A stretch of 64,000 bases of DNA from Mesorhizobium sp. B2-1-1 (GTDB taxonomy: Bacteria; Pseudomonadota; Alphaproteobacteria; Rhizobiales; Rhizobiaceae). The notes below the pieces were generated by a model that saw only the letters and a program-made list of their open reading frames with translations, had not been told where the DNA came from and did not search any database. Below, piece after piece: positions 26,595 to 35,625 of this stretch (its first letter is position 1; the number at the start of each line of letters is the position of its first letter). The stretch spans positions 4,409,501-4,473,500 of the forward strand of contig NZ_CP083954.1 of NCBI RefSeq assembly GCF_006442975.2. Direction: 5' to 3'. The position numbers and the translations under genes were made by a program.

Positions 26595-28069
26595 CAATGA
26601 TCCTCCCGCGCGGGAAAACTCATGACCACGGATAATCCGGGATTACCAGGCAACAGATCAAGCCGGCCATAGTGGAATGTCATGACCGCCTTTGCGAGGC
26701 TGAGGCCAAGCCCGGAACCTGGCTGGGAACGGCTCTTCTCGAGCCGCACGAACCGTTCCGTCGCCCGGGCGCGATCGGCATCGTCCGGAATGCCCTGGCC
26801 GTTGTCGGCGACGACAAGCCTGATTTCGCCATGCGCGCGTTCGAGCGTCACGCGGACAGTCGGCTTGGAGGTGGAATCGGTCGAGTACTTGATCGCATTG
26901 TCGACGATGTTAGACAGCGCCTGGCCGATCAGCTCGCGGTTGCCGTCGACAAGGAATGCGCCATTGACCGCGGCTTCGAGCGAAACGCCAGCCTCTTCCG
27001 CCACCGGCTCATAGAGTTCGACCACATCGCGCACGGCTGCGGCCAGATCGACGCGACTGGTGCTTTCGGAGGAATAACCCGCCTCCAGCCGGGAGATCAT
27101 CAGGATGGCGTTGAAGGTCTTAATGAGTTGGTCGGACTCGGCGATGGTGCCTTCCAGCGCCTGGCGGTAGTCCGACGTCTTGTGCTTGCCCGAAAGCGTC
27201 GCCTCGGCGCGGTTGCGCAGCCGGGTCAGCGGCGTCTTCAGATCATGCGCGATGTTGTCGGAAACCTGCTTCAGCCCCTCGTTGAGCATGGCGATCCTAG
27301 CCAGCATGGCATTGAGGTTCTCGGAAAGCCGGTCGAATTCGTCACCGGCGCCGGTCACCGGCAGCCGGCCCGAAAGATCGCCGCCCATGATGCGGCGGCT
27401 GGCTTCCGAAACGCCATCGATGCGCTTCAGCGCGGCGCGGCCGACGAAAAACCAGATCAACAGCCCGCCCAGCCCCATCATGCCGAGCGCCAGCATCAGG
27501 GAGCGGCGGATGACGGCGCGGAACCGCTCAGGTTCGCCCAGATCGCGGCCGACCAGCATGATCATCTGGTTCGGCAGGCGCAGCACCAGGGCGATCGCAT
27601 TGTGGCCCTTCTCGCCTTCGGATCGGACCGCCGTATCGCCGGCCTGCGGCGTGGCCTGATCGGAAGGTGTGCTGCGCTGCCGGTCGAGTTCGCCTTCGCC
27701 GAAACGACGGTAGGAGAACGGCTCGGTCGTCCAGCCTTCGGTTTCGATGACCCCCGGCTCCAGGCTCTGGACATTGCCGGTCAGGATCTGGCCGTTGGCG
27801 TCGGCGATCAAATAGAGATTGGCGCCGGGCTGGCGCGAGCGCTGCTCCACCACGCGCACCAGGACCGGCAGGCCGCCGCGCTGGTAGGCGCGGGCAAGGC
27901 CGAGCACCTCGTCGTTGATGGTCTCCTGCGTCTGCGCGGTCAGCATGCGCGCCGAAAGCGAGGTCATGTAGAGGACAAGCAGTACGGCGCAGAGCGCGAA
28001 GAGCAAGAGATAGAGCGCCGAGAGCCGCGCAGCCGTCGTCTTCATGATGGCAGGCACGGAAAGGGCCAT
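26594..28069 (-). CDS. Two-component sensor histidine kinase (EnvZ/CpxA-like) coupled to glnE
   Basis: A membrane kinase of 491 residues. Membrane helices lie at about 15-37 and 190-210, enclosing a periplasmic loop of about 150 residues with Arg/Gln-rich stretches, followed by HAMP (about 211-265), the dimerisation box NIAHDLKTPLTRLRNRAEA with His275, and an ATPase domain with NIVDNAIKYS and DNGQGIPDDADR. The layout is the envelope-stress type. A start at MKTTAARL (28045) is also possible. It follows its regulator by 8 bases and overlaps glnE by one, so the three genes form a unit. In other Rhizobiales a similar pair lies beside degP and glnE; the signal is unknown. Confidence 0.95.
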   Translation of the reverse strand: MALSVPAIMKTTAARLSALYLLLFALCAVLLVLYMTSLSARMLTAQTQETINDEVLGLARAYQRGGLPVLVRVVEQRSRQPGANLYLIADANGQILTGNVQSLEPGVIETEGWTTEPFSYRRFGEGELDRQRSTPSDQATPQAGDTAVRSEGEKGHNAIALVLRLPNQMIMLVGRDLGEPERFRAVIRRSLMLALGMMGLGGLLIWFFVGRAALKRIDGVSEASRRIMGGDLSGRLPVTGAGDEFDRLSENLNAMLARIAMLNEGLKQVSDNIAHDLKTPLTRLRNRAEATLSGKHKTSDYRQALEGTIAESDQLIKTFNAILMISRLEAGYSSESTSRVDLAAAVRDVVELYEPVAEEAGVSLEAAVNGAFLVDGNRELIGQALSNIVDNAIKYSTDSTSKPTVRVTLERAHGEIRLVVADNGQGIPDDADRARATERFVRLEKSRSQPGSGLGLSLAKAVMTFHYGRLDLLPGNPGLSVVMSFPAREDH

Positions 28070-28077
28070 GCCGCCGC

Positions 28078-28752
28078 CTAACCGGCCCTAAGCATGTAAC
28101 CGGCGCCGCGAATCGTATGCAGGATGGGCTTGTCGAAGCCTTTTTCGATCTTGCCGCGCAGTCGCGAGACATGGACGTCGATGACGTTGGTCTGCGGATC
28201 GAAATGATAATCCCAGACATTTTCGAGCAGCATGGTGCGCGTCACCACCTGACCGGCATGGCGCATCAGATATTCAAGCAGGCGGAACTCGCGTGGCTGC
28301 AGCGTGATCTCGCGTCCGGCGCGCCTGACCGAATGCGAAAGCCGGTCAAGTTCGAGATCGCCGACGCGGTAGACGGTTTCGGCTTCCTTGGCGCTGGCCC
28401 GGCGGTTCAGCACCTCGACGCGGGCGAGCAGCTCGGAAAAGGCATAGGGCTTGGTCAGATAATCGTCGCCGCCGGCGCGTAGGCCGGTGACCCGATCGTC
28501 GACCTCGCCCAGCGCCGACAGGATCAGTACCGGCGTGGCGTTCCCCCTGGAGCGCAGGCCGGCGATGACCGAAAGGCCGTCGCGGCGCGGCATCATCCGG
28601 TCGATGACCATCACGTCGTAGTCGCCGGCATCGGCGAGCGCGAAGCCGGTCTCGCCGTCACCCGCGACATGCGCGGTGTGCCCGGCCTCGGTAAAGGCTT
28701 TCTGCAGATAATCCGCAGCCTCGCGATCGTCTTCTATGACGAGAATCTTCAT
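28078..28752 (-). CDS. OmpR/PhoB-family response regulator
   Basis: A protein of 224 residues with a receiver domain (acidic pair EDD at 7-9, phospho-acceptor Asp51 in VIDRMMPRRDG, Lys near 101 in LTKPYAFSELLARV) and a winged-helix DNA-binding domain with LQPREFRLLEYLMRHAGQVV and TRTMLLENVWDYHFDPQTNVID. It works with the kinase directly downstream. The ATG at 28752 begins the receiver fold; an open frame to 28818 would add residues before the first beta strand. The upstream region is shared with degP, so envelope proteolysis is a candidate target. Confidence 0.95.
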   Translation of the reverse strand: MKILVIEDDREAADYLQKAFTEAGHTAHVAGDGETGFALADAGDYDVMVIDRMMPRRDGLSVIAGLRSRGNATPVLILSALGEVDDRVTGLRAGGDDYLTKPYAFSELLARVEVLNRRASAKEAETVYRVGDLELDRLSHSVRRAGREITLQPREFRLLEYLMRHAGQVVTRTMLLENVWDYHFDPQTNVIDVHVSRLRGKIEKGFDKPILHTIRGAGYMLRAG

Positions 28753-28965
28753 AGGACCGTTATACGCGATTTCGCTGGAAGATTGAGTAGCCGGCATCTG
28801 CATTTTAGCCTTCGCCAAAGCGCGTCGCGATCAAGATGATCCAGGCCGCGCGCGATAAAGTCTTGGTTCTCTGGTGTTACTGTCCCAGCATGCTGCCGGC
28901 ATGCCGTTGCCACCAAAGCGCTCCGCTTGTTCGCTCAGCCTGAGCGCATGGCCCGCGGGGTGAGT

Positions 28966-28997
28966 GCGGCAGCGGGCGATGGGAAGCCCGCTGCCGC
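28966..28997. other. Strong 12-bp hairpin of unknown role
   Basis: GCGGCAGCGGGC pairs perfectly with GCCCGCTGCCGC around an 8-base loop. It lies about 100 bases after degP in the minus direction. There is no U tract. A second weaker repeat (GCTCAGCCTGAGC) is at 28933-28945. It could be a second transcript end or part of a small RNA. Confidence 0.4.
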
Positions 28998-29045
28998 CGG
29001 AGGGGAGCACGAGGACTGACTAACGTGCTCGGCTCCATACTTCCC

Positions 29046-29080
29046 GTGCGGCGGCTCGGGGGTGTTTGAAACCGCCGCAC
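29046..29080 (-). terminator. Hairpin downstream of degP
   Basis: GTGCGGCGG pairs with CCGCCGCAC around a 17-base loop, starting 15 bases after the degP stop codon (minus strand). Its place suggests degP termination or 3'-end protection. No U tract is visible. Confidence 0.5.
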
Positions 29081-29094
29081 TGGAAAAGTCGTTG

Positions 29095-30639
29095 TCAGCC
29101 CTTGGCGACGGGCAGCGCCACGAAGCGGTTGTTGTCGTCGCGGGTAATCTGCATCAGGACGGCCTTGCGCCCGGATTTCACCGCTTCGTCCATGGCCTTG
29201 GTGACGTCGTCGGTGCCGTTGACTTCCATCGAATTGACCGCGGTGATGATGTCGCCCGGCTGGATGCCACGGTCGGCGGCATCGCTGTCGGGATCGACAT
29301 CGGTCACCACCAAACCCTTGCCGTTCTCGGATTTGGTGACGGTCAGACCGAGATCGGCGAGCGTATCGGCCTTAGCCGGAGCCGCAGGCTTGTCGTCGGC
29401 CGAGGCCTGCTTGTCGCTTGAAGGCAGCTTGCCGAGTTCCACCTTGACGCTCTGGCTCTTGCCGTCGCGCCAGACCGTGACGTCAACCGACTTGCCCGGC
29501 GAATAGGCGCCAATCAGGCGGGCGAGCTCCTTCGGCGAAGCAACATCCTTGCCGTCGACCTGGGTGATCACGTCACCGGCGGTGATGCCGCTCTTCTTGC
29601 CGGGGCCGTCGTCCTGTGCGCTGGATACCAGTGCGCCGTTGTTGGACTTCAGGCCGAGCGATTCGGCGATATCTGATGTGACCGGCTGGATCTCGACGCC
29701 GAGCCAGCCGCGCTGCACGGCACCGCTCTTCATCAGATCCTCGACGACCTGCTTGGCGGTCGAGGCAGGAATGTCGAAGGCGATGCCGACGCTGCCGCCG
29801 GAAGGCGAGAAGATAGCGGTGTTGATGCCGACCACCTGACCGCTGAGGTTGAAGGTCGGGCCGCCAGAATTGCCGCGGTTGACCGAGGCGTCGATCTGGA
29901 TGAAATCATCATAGGGACCGGCGCCGATGTCACGGCCCCGCGCCGAGACAATGCCGGCGGTGACGGTGCCGCCGAGACCGAAGGGGTTGCCGACGGCCAC
30001 GACCCAATCGCCGACCCGAACCTTGGAGTCGTCGGCGAAGTCGACATAGGTAAATTTGCCGCCACCCTCGACCTTGAGCACCGCGAGGTCGGTGCGCGGG
30101 TCGGTACCGACCAGCTTGGCGTCGAGTTCCTTGCCGTCATTGGTCACCACGGTGAAGGCGGTGCCCTCTTCGACGACATGGTTGTTGGTGACGAGATAGC
30201 CGTCCTCGGAGATGAAGAAGCCCGACCCTTGAGCCACCGGGCGCGGCTCGCCATTACCGCGGTCACGATGCCCGAACCGGCGGTGGCCATCGTCGTTCTG
30301 GCCGCCCTGATCGCCAAAGCCGCGGAATTCCTTGAAGAAGCGGCGCAGCTGCGGATTGTTGGGCAAATTGTCGAAACCGTCCTGGCCGTCGGAGCCGTCA
30401 TCGGCGGTGGGCTGGACCTTGGCCTTGACCTTGACGCTGACCACGGCGGGCGAAACGCGCTCGACGACATCGGCGAAGCTGGGGACCTGCGGCGCCTCGA
30501 CGCGCACGGCATCGGCCAGAACGGGGCTGGTCCCGCTGGTCAATGCGCCAACGCCGATCGCGCCGGCAACGGCGACGGAAGCGACGGCAGCCAGGAGACG
30601 CTTGCGGGTGCGGGAATATGAATTGGGGGCAATATTCAT
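29095..30639 (-). CDS. degP: Periplasmic serine protease, Do/DegP family
   Basis: Periplasmic protease and chaperone for misfolded envelope proteins, 514 residues. A membrane-type leader (LLAAVASVAVAGAIGVGAL) is followed by a trypsin-like domain with catalytic His154 (VTNNHVVE), Asp184 (DPRTDLAVLK) and Ser258 (NRGNSGGPT), then two PDZ domains (from about 300 and 410, with GWLGVEIQPVTSDIAESLGL and GIQPGDIITAVNSMEV). The segment at 85-135 is rich in Gly, Asp and Arg and low in order. The ATG at 30639 is chosen by leader position, with a weak GAGGA about 13 bases upstream. Neighbours are ccm genes and an envelope two-component system, a known rhizobial arrangement. Confidence 0.96.
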   Translation of the reverse strand: MNIAPNSYSRTRKRLLAAVASVAVAGAIGVGALTSGTSPVLADAVRVEAPQVPSFADVVERVSPAVVSVKVKAKVQPTADDGSDGQDGFDNLPNNPQLRRFFKEFRGFGDQGGQNDDGHRRFGHRDRGNGEPRPVAQGSGFFISEDGYLVTNNHVVEEGTAFTVVTNDGKELDAKLVGTDPRTDLAVLKVEGGGKFTYVDFADDSKVRVGDWVVAVGNPFGLGGTVTAGIVSARGRDIGAGPYDDFIQIDASVNRGNSGGPTFNLSGQVVGINTAIFSPSGGSVGIAFDIPASTAKQVVEDLMKSGAVQRGWLGVEIQPVTSDIAESLGLKSNNGALVSSAQDDGPGKKSGITAGDVITQVDGKDVASPKELARLIGAYSPGKSVDVTVWRDGKSQSVKVELGKLPSSDKQASADDKPAAPAKADTLADLGLTVTKSENGKGLVVTDVDPDSDAADRGIQPGDIITAVNSMEVNGTDDVTKAMDEAVKSGRKAVLMQITRDDNNRFVALPVAKG

Positions 30640-30775
30640 GGGGTCTCGTATCCTCTTTTTCGAAGGGACGCGCCTTGTCGGCATCCTGAGGAAGAGAATT
30701 AGAGCGGCGTACATTACGACGCCATTTCCGACGCATGAAACTTTGGTAATGTTGGCGAACGATCGCCGCCTGCGC

Positions 30776-31243
30776 TCAATCGCGGCGCAGGATCGCCTCC
30801 AGTGCCGCCCGCTCGTCGGCGGAGAGGGATTTTGTCGCCAGTGTCCGGCGCGATCTCGCGCTGATCACGACGAACAGGCCGCCGGCCAAAAGCAGGATCA
30901 CCGGCGTGCCCCAAAGCAGAGCGTTGCGCAGGTCGAAGCGCGGCTTCAGCAGCACGAACTCGCCGTAGCGCGAAACCACATAGTCCATCACCTGCTTGTC
31001 GGTATCGCCAGCGACCAGGCGCTGGCGCACCAGAACGCGCAGGTCACGGGCAAGGTCGGCATCGGATTCGTCGATCGACTGGTTCTGGCAGACCATGCAG
31101 CGCAGCCCTTCCGACAGCGCTCGCGCCCTCGCTTCCAGCGTCGGATCGGCAAGCATCTCGTCGGGCTTCACCGCCAGCGCCGTGCCGGCAAAGGACAGCG
31201 CCAGCACCATCACGAGCGACGCGATGGACAACTTCGCCTTCAT
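30776..31243 (-). CDS. ccmH: Cytochrome c maturation protein CcmH (CycL)
   Basis: Thiol protein that keeps apocytochrome CXXCH cysteines reduced and hands them to the heme lyase. It has 155 residues: a signal peptide (to ALA-VKPDE), the redox motif LRCMVCQNQ with Cys49 and Cys52, and a membrane helix at about 104-124 (ALLWGTPVILLLAGGLFVV). The ATG at 31243 overlaps the ccmF stop by 4 bases (ATGA), giving translational coupling. A longer open frame upstream overlaps ccmF and is not used. Last gene of the ccmI-E-F-H set; a gap of about 135 bases separates it from degP. Confidence 0.95.
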   Translation of the reverse strand: MKAKLSIASLVMVLALSFAGTALAVKPDEMLADPTLEARARALSEGLRCMVCQNQSIDESDADLARDLRVLVRQRLVAGDTDKQVMDYVVSRYGEFVLLKPRFDLRNALLWGTPVILLLAGGLFVVISARSRRTLATKSLSADERAALEAILRRD

Positions 31244-33231
31244 GGCAGGCCCGCGGGGCTCATGGCGCCGGCCTGCTTGCGGCGGCGCGAGGGTGCGCCG
31301 ACGCGCAGGCGCCTGTCCATCAGCGACATGGCCGCACCAACCATCATGACCAGGCCGCCGCCCCAGATCAGCGTCACCAGCGGTTTCCACCACAGGCGCA
31401 CCACGACCGATCCGTCATTGCCCTCGTCGCCGAGCGAAATGTAAAGCTGCGAAAGGCCCATCGTCCTGATGCCTGATTCCGTCGTCGTCGTCTGGCGTAC
31501 CGGATAGAAGCGCTTGGCCGAGCTGATTTCGCCAACCGGACTGCCGCCGACGCCGATCAGTTGGAAGCGACCGCGATCCTCGCTGTAATTCGGTCCCTGC
31601 GCCGGATGGAGCCCGACGAAACGCAGAGTGTGGCCGGACAATTCGACGGTTTGCCCGGCATGCATCGACAGGATCTTCTCGGTGCCGAAGCAAAGCGTGC
31701 CGACGATGCCAAGCGTGGTCAGGCCAAGACCGAGGTGGGCAAGCGCTGTGCCGAAGACCGAGCGCGGCAGGCCGAGCAGGCGCCTGACCATGACCCTCGC
31801 AGCCACATTGCCGAACCCCGCCTTGACAGCGAGGTCGGTGAGAGCGCCGAGGATCAGCCAGACGGCAAGACCCACGCCAAGGGCTGCGAATACCGAAGCG
31901 CCGTTGATGAACAGGGCGGTGACCAGCGTTGCCAGAAGCGCCGCCGCGAAAGCTGCCATCAGGCGCTGCGCGACGGCGAAGACGTCGCCGCGCTTCCAGG
32001 CCAGCAGCGGCCCGAACGGAACCATGGCCAGCAACGGCACCATGAGCGGTCCGAAGGTGAGGTCGAAGAACGGCGCGCCGACCGAAATCTTGTCGGCCGA
32101 AAGGGCCTCGACGGCCAACGGATAGAGCGTACCGACGAGTACGGTGGCGGTGGCCGTGGTCAGGAACAAATTGTTCAGCACCAGCGCGCCTTCGCGCGAA
32201 ACCGGATGAAAGAGGCCGCCGGCCGTCAGCCTCGAGGCCCGCAGTGCAAACAGCGTCAATGATCCACCGATGAACAGCGTCAGTATGCACAGGATGAAGA
32301 TGCCGCGCGTCGGATCGGTGGCGAAGGCATGCACCGAGGTCAGGACGCCCGAACGCACCAGGAAGGTGCCGAGCAACGACAGTGAAAAGGTCAGGATGGC
32401 GAGCAGCAGCGTCCAGATCTTCAGCGCCGAACGCTTTTCCATGACGATGGCCGAATGGAGCAGCGCGGTGCCCGCGAGCCAGGGCATGAAGGAGGCGTTC
32501 TCGACCGGATCCCAGAACCAGAAGCCGCCCCAGCCGAGCTCGTAATAAGCCCAGTACGAGCCCATGGCGATGCCGCCGGTCAGGAACATCCAGGCGACCA
32601 GGGTCCACGGCCGCACCCATCGCGCCCAGGACGCATCGATGCGTCCGTCGATGAGCGCGGCTACCGAGAAGGAGAAACAGATCGAGAAGCCGACATAGCC
32701 GAGATAGAGCAGTGGCGGGTGCACTGCGAGGCCGAGATCCTGCAGGATGGGATTGAGATCGCGCCCTTCGATGGGCGCCGGCGAAAGCCTGGCGAAGGGA
32801 TTGGACGTTGCCAGTATAAACAGGAAGAATGTCGCGCCGATCGCACCCTGCACGGCAAGCACGTTGGCGCGTAGCGTCGCCGGCAGGTTGGAGCCGAAGG
32901 CGGCGACCAGCGCACCGAAAAAGGTCAGGATCAGCACCCAGAGCAGCATCGAGCCTTCGTGATTGCCCCAGGTTCCAGTGATCTTATAGATCATCGGCTG
33001 CAGCGAATGGGAATTTTCCCAGACGCTGGCGACCGAGAAATCGGAACTCGCATAGGCGCTGAGCAGTGCGGCGAAGGACAGCGCCGTCAGGGCAAAGCCG
33101 GTGATCGCGACAGGAGCGCCGACCGCCATCAGGCGCTGATTGTTGGTGCGGGCGCCAAACAGCGGCACCACCGTCTGCACCAGCGCCAGCGCGAAGGCCA
33201 GGACCAGCGCGAAATGTCCGGTCTCAACCAT
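31240..33231 (-). CDS. ccmF: Cytochrome c heme lyase subunit CcmF (CycK)
   Basis: Large inner-membrane protein that attaches heme to apocytochromes. About 663 residues with many membrane helices and the tryptophan-rich WWD signature ELGWGGFWFWDPVENASFMPW near residues 230-250, which binds heme on the periplasmic side. A periplasmic His pair for the heme axial ligands is likely (LLHSAIVMEKRS and others). The ATG at 33231 (MVETGHF) is used; a TTG at 33240 is possible and neither has a strong Shine-Dalgarno. Starts 29 bases after ccmE and overlaps ccmH by 4. Confidence 0.96.
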   Translation of the reverse strand: MVETGHFALVLAFALALVQTVVPLFGARTNNQRLMAVGAPVAITGFALTALSFAALLSAYASSDFSVASVWENSHSLQPMIYKITGTWGNHEGSMLLWVLILTFFGALVAAFGSNLPATLRANVLAVQGAIGATFFLFILATSNPFARLSPAPIEGRDLNPILQDLGLAVHPPLLYLGYVGFSICFSFSVAALIDGRIDASWARWVRPWTLVAWMFLTGGIAMGSYWAYYELGWGGFWFWDPVENASFMPWLAGTALLHSAIVMEKRSALKIWTLLLAILTFSLSLLGTFLVRSGVLTSVHAFATDPTRGIFILCILTLFIGGSLTLFALRASRLTAGGLFHPVSREGALVLNNLFLTTATATVLVGTLYPLAVEALSADKISVGAPFFDLTFGPLMVPLLAMVPFGPLLAWKRGDVFAVAQRLMAAFAAALLATLVTALFINGASVFAALGVGLAVWLILGALTDLAVKAGFGNVAARVMVRRLLGLPRSVFGTALAHLGLGLTTLGIVGTLCFGTEKILSMHAGQTVELSGHTLRFVGLHPAQGPNYSEDRGRFQLIGVGGSPVGEISSAKRFYPVRQTTTTESGIRTMGLSQLYISLGDEGNDGSVVVRLWWKPLVTLIWGGGLVMMVGAAMSLMDRRLRVGAPSRRRKQAGAMSPAGLP

Positions 33232-33260
33232 GATCGCCAACCCGGCTATATCGAGCCTGC

Positions 33261-33704
33261 CTATTCACTCTTGCTCTCCTGCCAAACGCCCCTGGCCTTC
33301 AGCCCATCGGCCACTTCCTTGGGCATGTAGCGCTCGTCGTGCTTGGCCAGAACGCTGTCGGCCACAAAGACGCCATCCGGGCCGAACGTGCCCTCGGTGA
33401 TGACCCCCTGCTCCTCGCGAAATAGGTCAGGCAGGATGCCTGTATAGGTGACCTTGACCGATTTATGGGTGTCGGTCACAGAAAACGCCACTGTCGCCCC
33501 CTGCCCGCGCTGGATCGTGCCTTTTTCCACCAGGCCGCCCAGCCTGATGCGCTGGCCCGGCTGCACCGTCGCCGTGGCCAGATCGGCGGGCATGTAGAAA
33601 TAGGACGCCTTCTGGCCGAGCGCATAGAATGTCAGGCCGGTGGCGGCGCCGAGGAAGGCCAGGCCGCCCGCGATCACCGACAATCGTTTCTGTTTGCGTG
33701 TCAT
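33261..33704 (-). CDS. ccmE: Heme chaperone CcmE (CycJ)
   Basis: Membrane-anchored periplasmic heme carrier, 147 residues. One N-terminal helix ([21 protein letters not shown]) precedes an OB-fold domain. The covalent heme ligand His122 lies in [11 protein letters not shown], the exact family motif. It starts 14 bases after the ccmI stop. CcmE receives heme from CcmABCD, whose genes are not in this window, and passes it to CcmF. Confidence 0.96.
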   Translation of the reverse strand: MTRKQKRLSVIAGGLAFLGAATGLTFYALGQKASYFYMPADLATATVQPGQRIRLGGLVEKGTIQRGQGATVAFSVTDTHKSVKVTYTGILPDLFREEQGVITEGTFGPDGVFVADSVLAKHDERYMPKEVADGLKARGVWQESKSE

Positions 33705-33718
33705 TGTCCGGTCCAGCC

Positions 33719-34873
33719 CTATTGCGTCGCCGTCAGGCCGAGCGAAGCGGCAAAAGCGGTGAATTTCCTGGCTTCGTCACTGTCGGCTCCAAAGACGGCA
33801 ATAGCTCGGCTCAGCGCCTCGCGCGCCTGGTCGGCCTTGCCCAGCACGATGTAGGAACGAACGAGCCGCATCCATCCTTCCGGGTCGCGCGGATTCTGCC
33901 GCAGCTTCTCGTCGAGCCCGGCGACCATGGTGTTGATCATGGCTTCCCTGTCCTGCGGCGACATCGATGAAGCGGCATCGATATCGCCCGCGGTCGGTCC
34001 GTTTGCCGGCTCGCTCGAAGCGACGCCTGCATTGCCGGCGCCGGAACTATCGGACTTGGCCAGCGCCTGCTCGATCGCGCCGCGCCATGGCGAATCCTTC
34101 GGCAGCGTGCCCAGCATCGCCTGCCAGGCCGCGGCCGCCTCCTTGCTGCGGCCCTCCTGCGCCAAGGCCATAGCCAGGTAGAAGCCGGCCTTGGCATTGG
34201 CCGGGTCAAGTTTCAGGGCCGCCTCGAAGGCCTCCTGGGCATCCGCCGAAACGATGCCGCCGGCCGCGCTGGCGATCGCCTCGCCGAGACCGGCCCGGCG
34301 AACAGCGCTGTCGCCGTCGAGGCGAATGGCGTTGCGATAGGCGGCGACCGCGTCGGAAAAGCGCTGCATGCGCAGATAGACCGGCGCCAGCACGTCCCAT
34401 CCCCTGCCGTCGGACGGATTGGCGGCAAGATGGGCTTCGGCGCGAGCCACAAGTTCGTCGACCGAGCTGTCGGCCGGATTCTTGGCCAGCCGCTCGCTGA
34501 GCGGCTGCGAGGGCAGATCGGGCGAGCCTATGTTGATGTAGAGGCCCCAACTGACCAGCGGCACCGCCAGCACGGCCGCGGTGGCGACAAGCCGCGTCGC
34601 GACGGATGTACGTCCGACGGATGCGCTGCCGGTCTGGTCCGCATTGTCGAGGCGAAGGATGCGCCGGGCGATCTCGGCGCGCGCCTCATCGGCTTCGGCA
34701 GGCTTGATCAGGCCACGGGCGGCGTCGCGGTTGAGTTCGGACAGTTGGTCGCGATAAACTTCCAGATCGTGCTCGCCGCTCGAAGACGCGCTCCTGGCGC
34801 CACCGGCCAGCGGCAGCAGCACCGCCAGGCTGGCGCCCAGCGTTAGGATTGCGGCTATGACCCAGAACAGCAT
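33719..34873 (-). CDS. ccmI: Cytochrome c maturation protein CcmI (CycH)
   Basis: Apocytochrome chaperone, 384 residues. Two membrane helices ([20 protein letters not shown] near the start; [17 protein letters not shown] near 115-131) flank a cytoplasmic loop that carries [16 protein letters not shown]. The periplasmic C-terminal part is made of TPR repeats ([39 protein letters not shown]). This is the classical CycH layout. The ATG at 34873 follows GGAAGAACC closely, and long upstream open frame is rejected as it is basic and lacks a helix. First gene of the ccm set. Confidence 0.95.
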   Translation of the reverse strand: MLFWVIAAILTLGASLAVLLPLAGGARSASSSGEHDLEVYRDQLSELNRDAARGLIKPAEADEARAEIARRILRLDNADQTGSASVGRTSVATRLVATAAVLAVPLVSWGLYINIGSPDLPSQPLSERLAKNPADSSVDELVARAEAHLAANPSDGRGWDVLAPVYLRMQRFSDAVAAYRNAIRLDGDSAVRRAGLGEAIASAAGGIVSADAQEAFEAALKLDPANAKAGFYLAMALAQEGRSKEAAAAWQAMLGTLPKDSPWRGAIEQALAKSDSSGAGNAGVASSEPANGPTAGDIDAASSMSPQDREAMINTMVAGLDEKLRQNPRDPEGWMRLVRSYIVLGKADQAREALSRAIAVFGADSDEARKFTAFAASLGLTATQ

Positions 34874-35000
34874 GGTTCTTCCAATAACGGCAGAGCCTTG
34901 CCCTGCCAACACAAGCATACTGCGACGCTTTGACGGCGGGCGCGCCGCATATCCTTCATCGACATCAACCGGCCGGGTCCGAAATGGACCGGCTAGCCTG

Positions 35001-35438
35001 TCAGGTGAGCGGCGTCCAACTGCCATCGGCGTTGCGGCAAGCCGTTCCACGCGCCGTGACGCCTGCCCCGCCGGTAAAGACGGTCTGCGTGTACTGGCGG
35101 CAGTCCTGTGAGCCGACGCGGTAGGGCTGAGCCGGAACCACTTCGCCATAGCGGGACGCCTGGGTGCCCTTCCACGTCACCTTCTGGCCGCTCGTGGTGT
35201 ATTCGAGCGCCTTGTATTCAGCCTCCAGCGCGCTGCGCTTCTCGGCTTCGCTAAGGCCGCTGCCGACCGACCCGCCGATGAGGCCGCCGCCCATCGCCGA
35301 AATGATCGTCGTGGCGACTTTGCCGCTGCTGGGTGGCGTGGAGGCCGGCGTCGCAGCGATGGTGGGAGCCTTGCCGCCCAAGGTGGTGCAGCCGGAAACG
35401 GCCATCAATGCGGAAACAAGCGCGACGCGAATCTTCAT
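35001..35438 (-). CDS. Glycine-zipper lipoprotein, 17-kDa surface-antigen-like
   Basis: A lipoprotein of 145 residues: signal and lipobox VSGC at 14-17 with Cys17 as the acylated residue. A glycine-zipper segment (IISAMGGGLIGGSVGSGLS) follows a Ser/Thr/Pro-rich spacer, then a C-terminal domain with two cysteines in DCRQYTQTV and TACRNADGSW, a pattern of the rickettsial 17-kDa antigen/RT0821-like family. It is probably anchored in the outer membrane and may help envelope integrity. The ATG at 35438 is used because the lipobox is 14 residues later. It is on the minus strand between ccmI and feuQ with 187 bases before the latter. Confidence 0.85.
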   Translation of the reverse strand: MKIRVALVSALMAVSGCTTLGGKAPTIAATPASTPPSSGKVATTIISAMGGGLIGGSVGSGLSEAEKRSALEAEYKALEYTTSGQKVTWKGTQASRYGEVVPAQPYRVGSQDCRQYTQTVFTGGAGVTARGTACRNADGSWTPLT

Positions 35439-35625
35439 GCCAACAACCGGTTTTCTTGAGTTGGAGCCTGTCATGGATGAGCCGGGGGCCGCGTCATCGG
35501 AGAAGTCGGCGAGCCTATAATGTTGATATTTGTCGGAAATTTGGCCGTTGGGCCGGCTACGGAGCCAATCGGTGCGCCGCCATAACATGCCCAGTCCGTC
35601 AATGTCGATCGGCCGGGGAAAGGCA

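Larger units (their letters stand above)
28753..29094. other. Intergenic region between degP and the two-component genes
   Basis: About 340 bases, with two strong hairpins listed separately and an open, low-complexity GC-rich centre. No gene is credible. The region nearest 28753 should hold the promoter for the response-regulator operon. Confidence 0.5.

Noticed and set aside
24792..26600. Open frame of about 600 codons on the plus strand
   Set aside because: Antisense to glnE, which has both nucleotidyltransferase motifs; the antisense product is Arg/Gln-rich without domains.
26672..28081. Open frame of about 470 codons on the plus strand
   Set aside because: Antisense to the histidine kinase gene with clear catalytic motifs.
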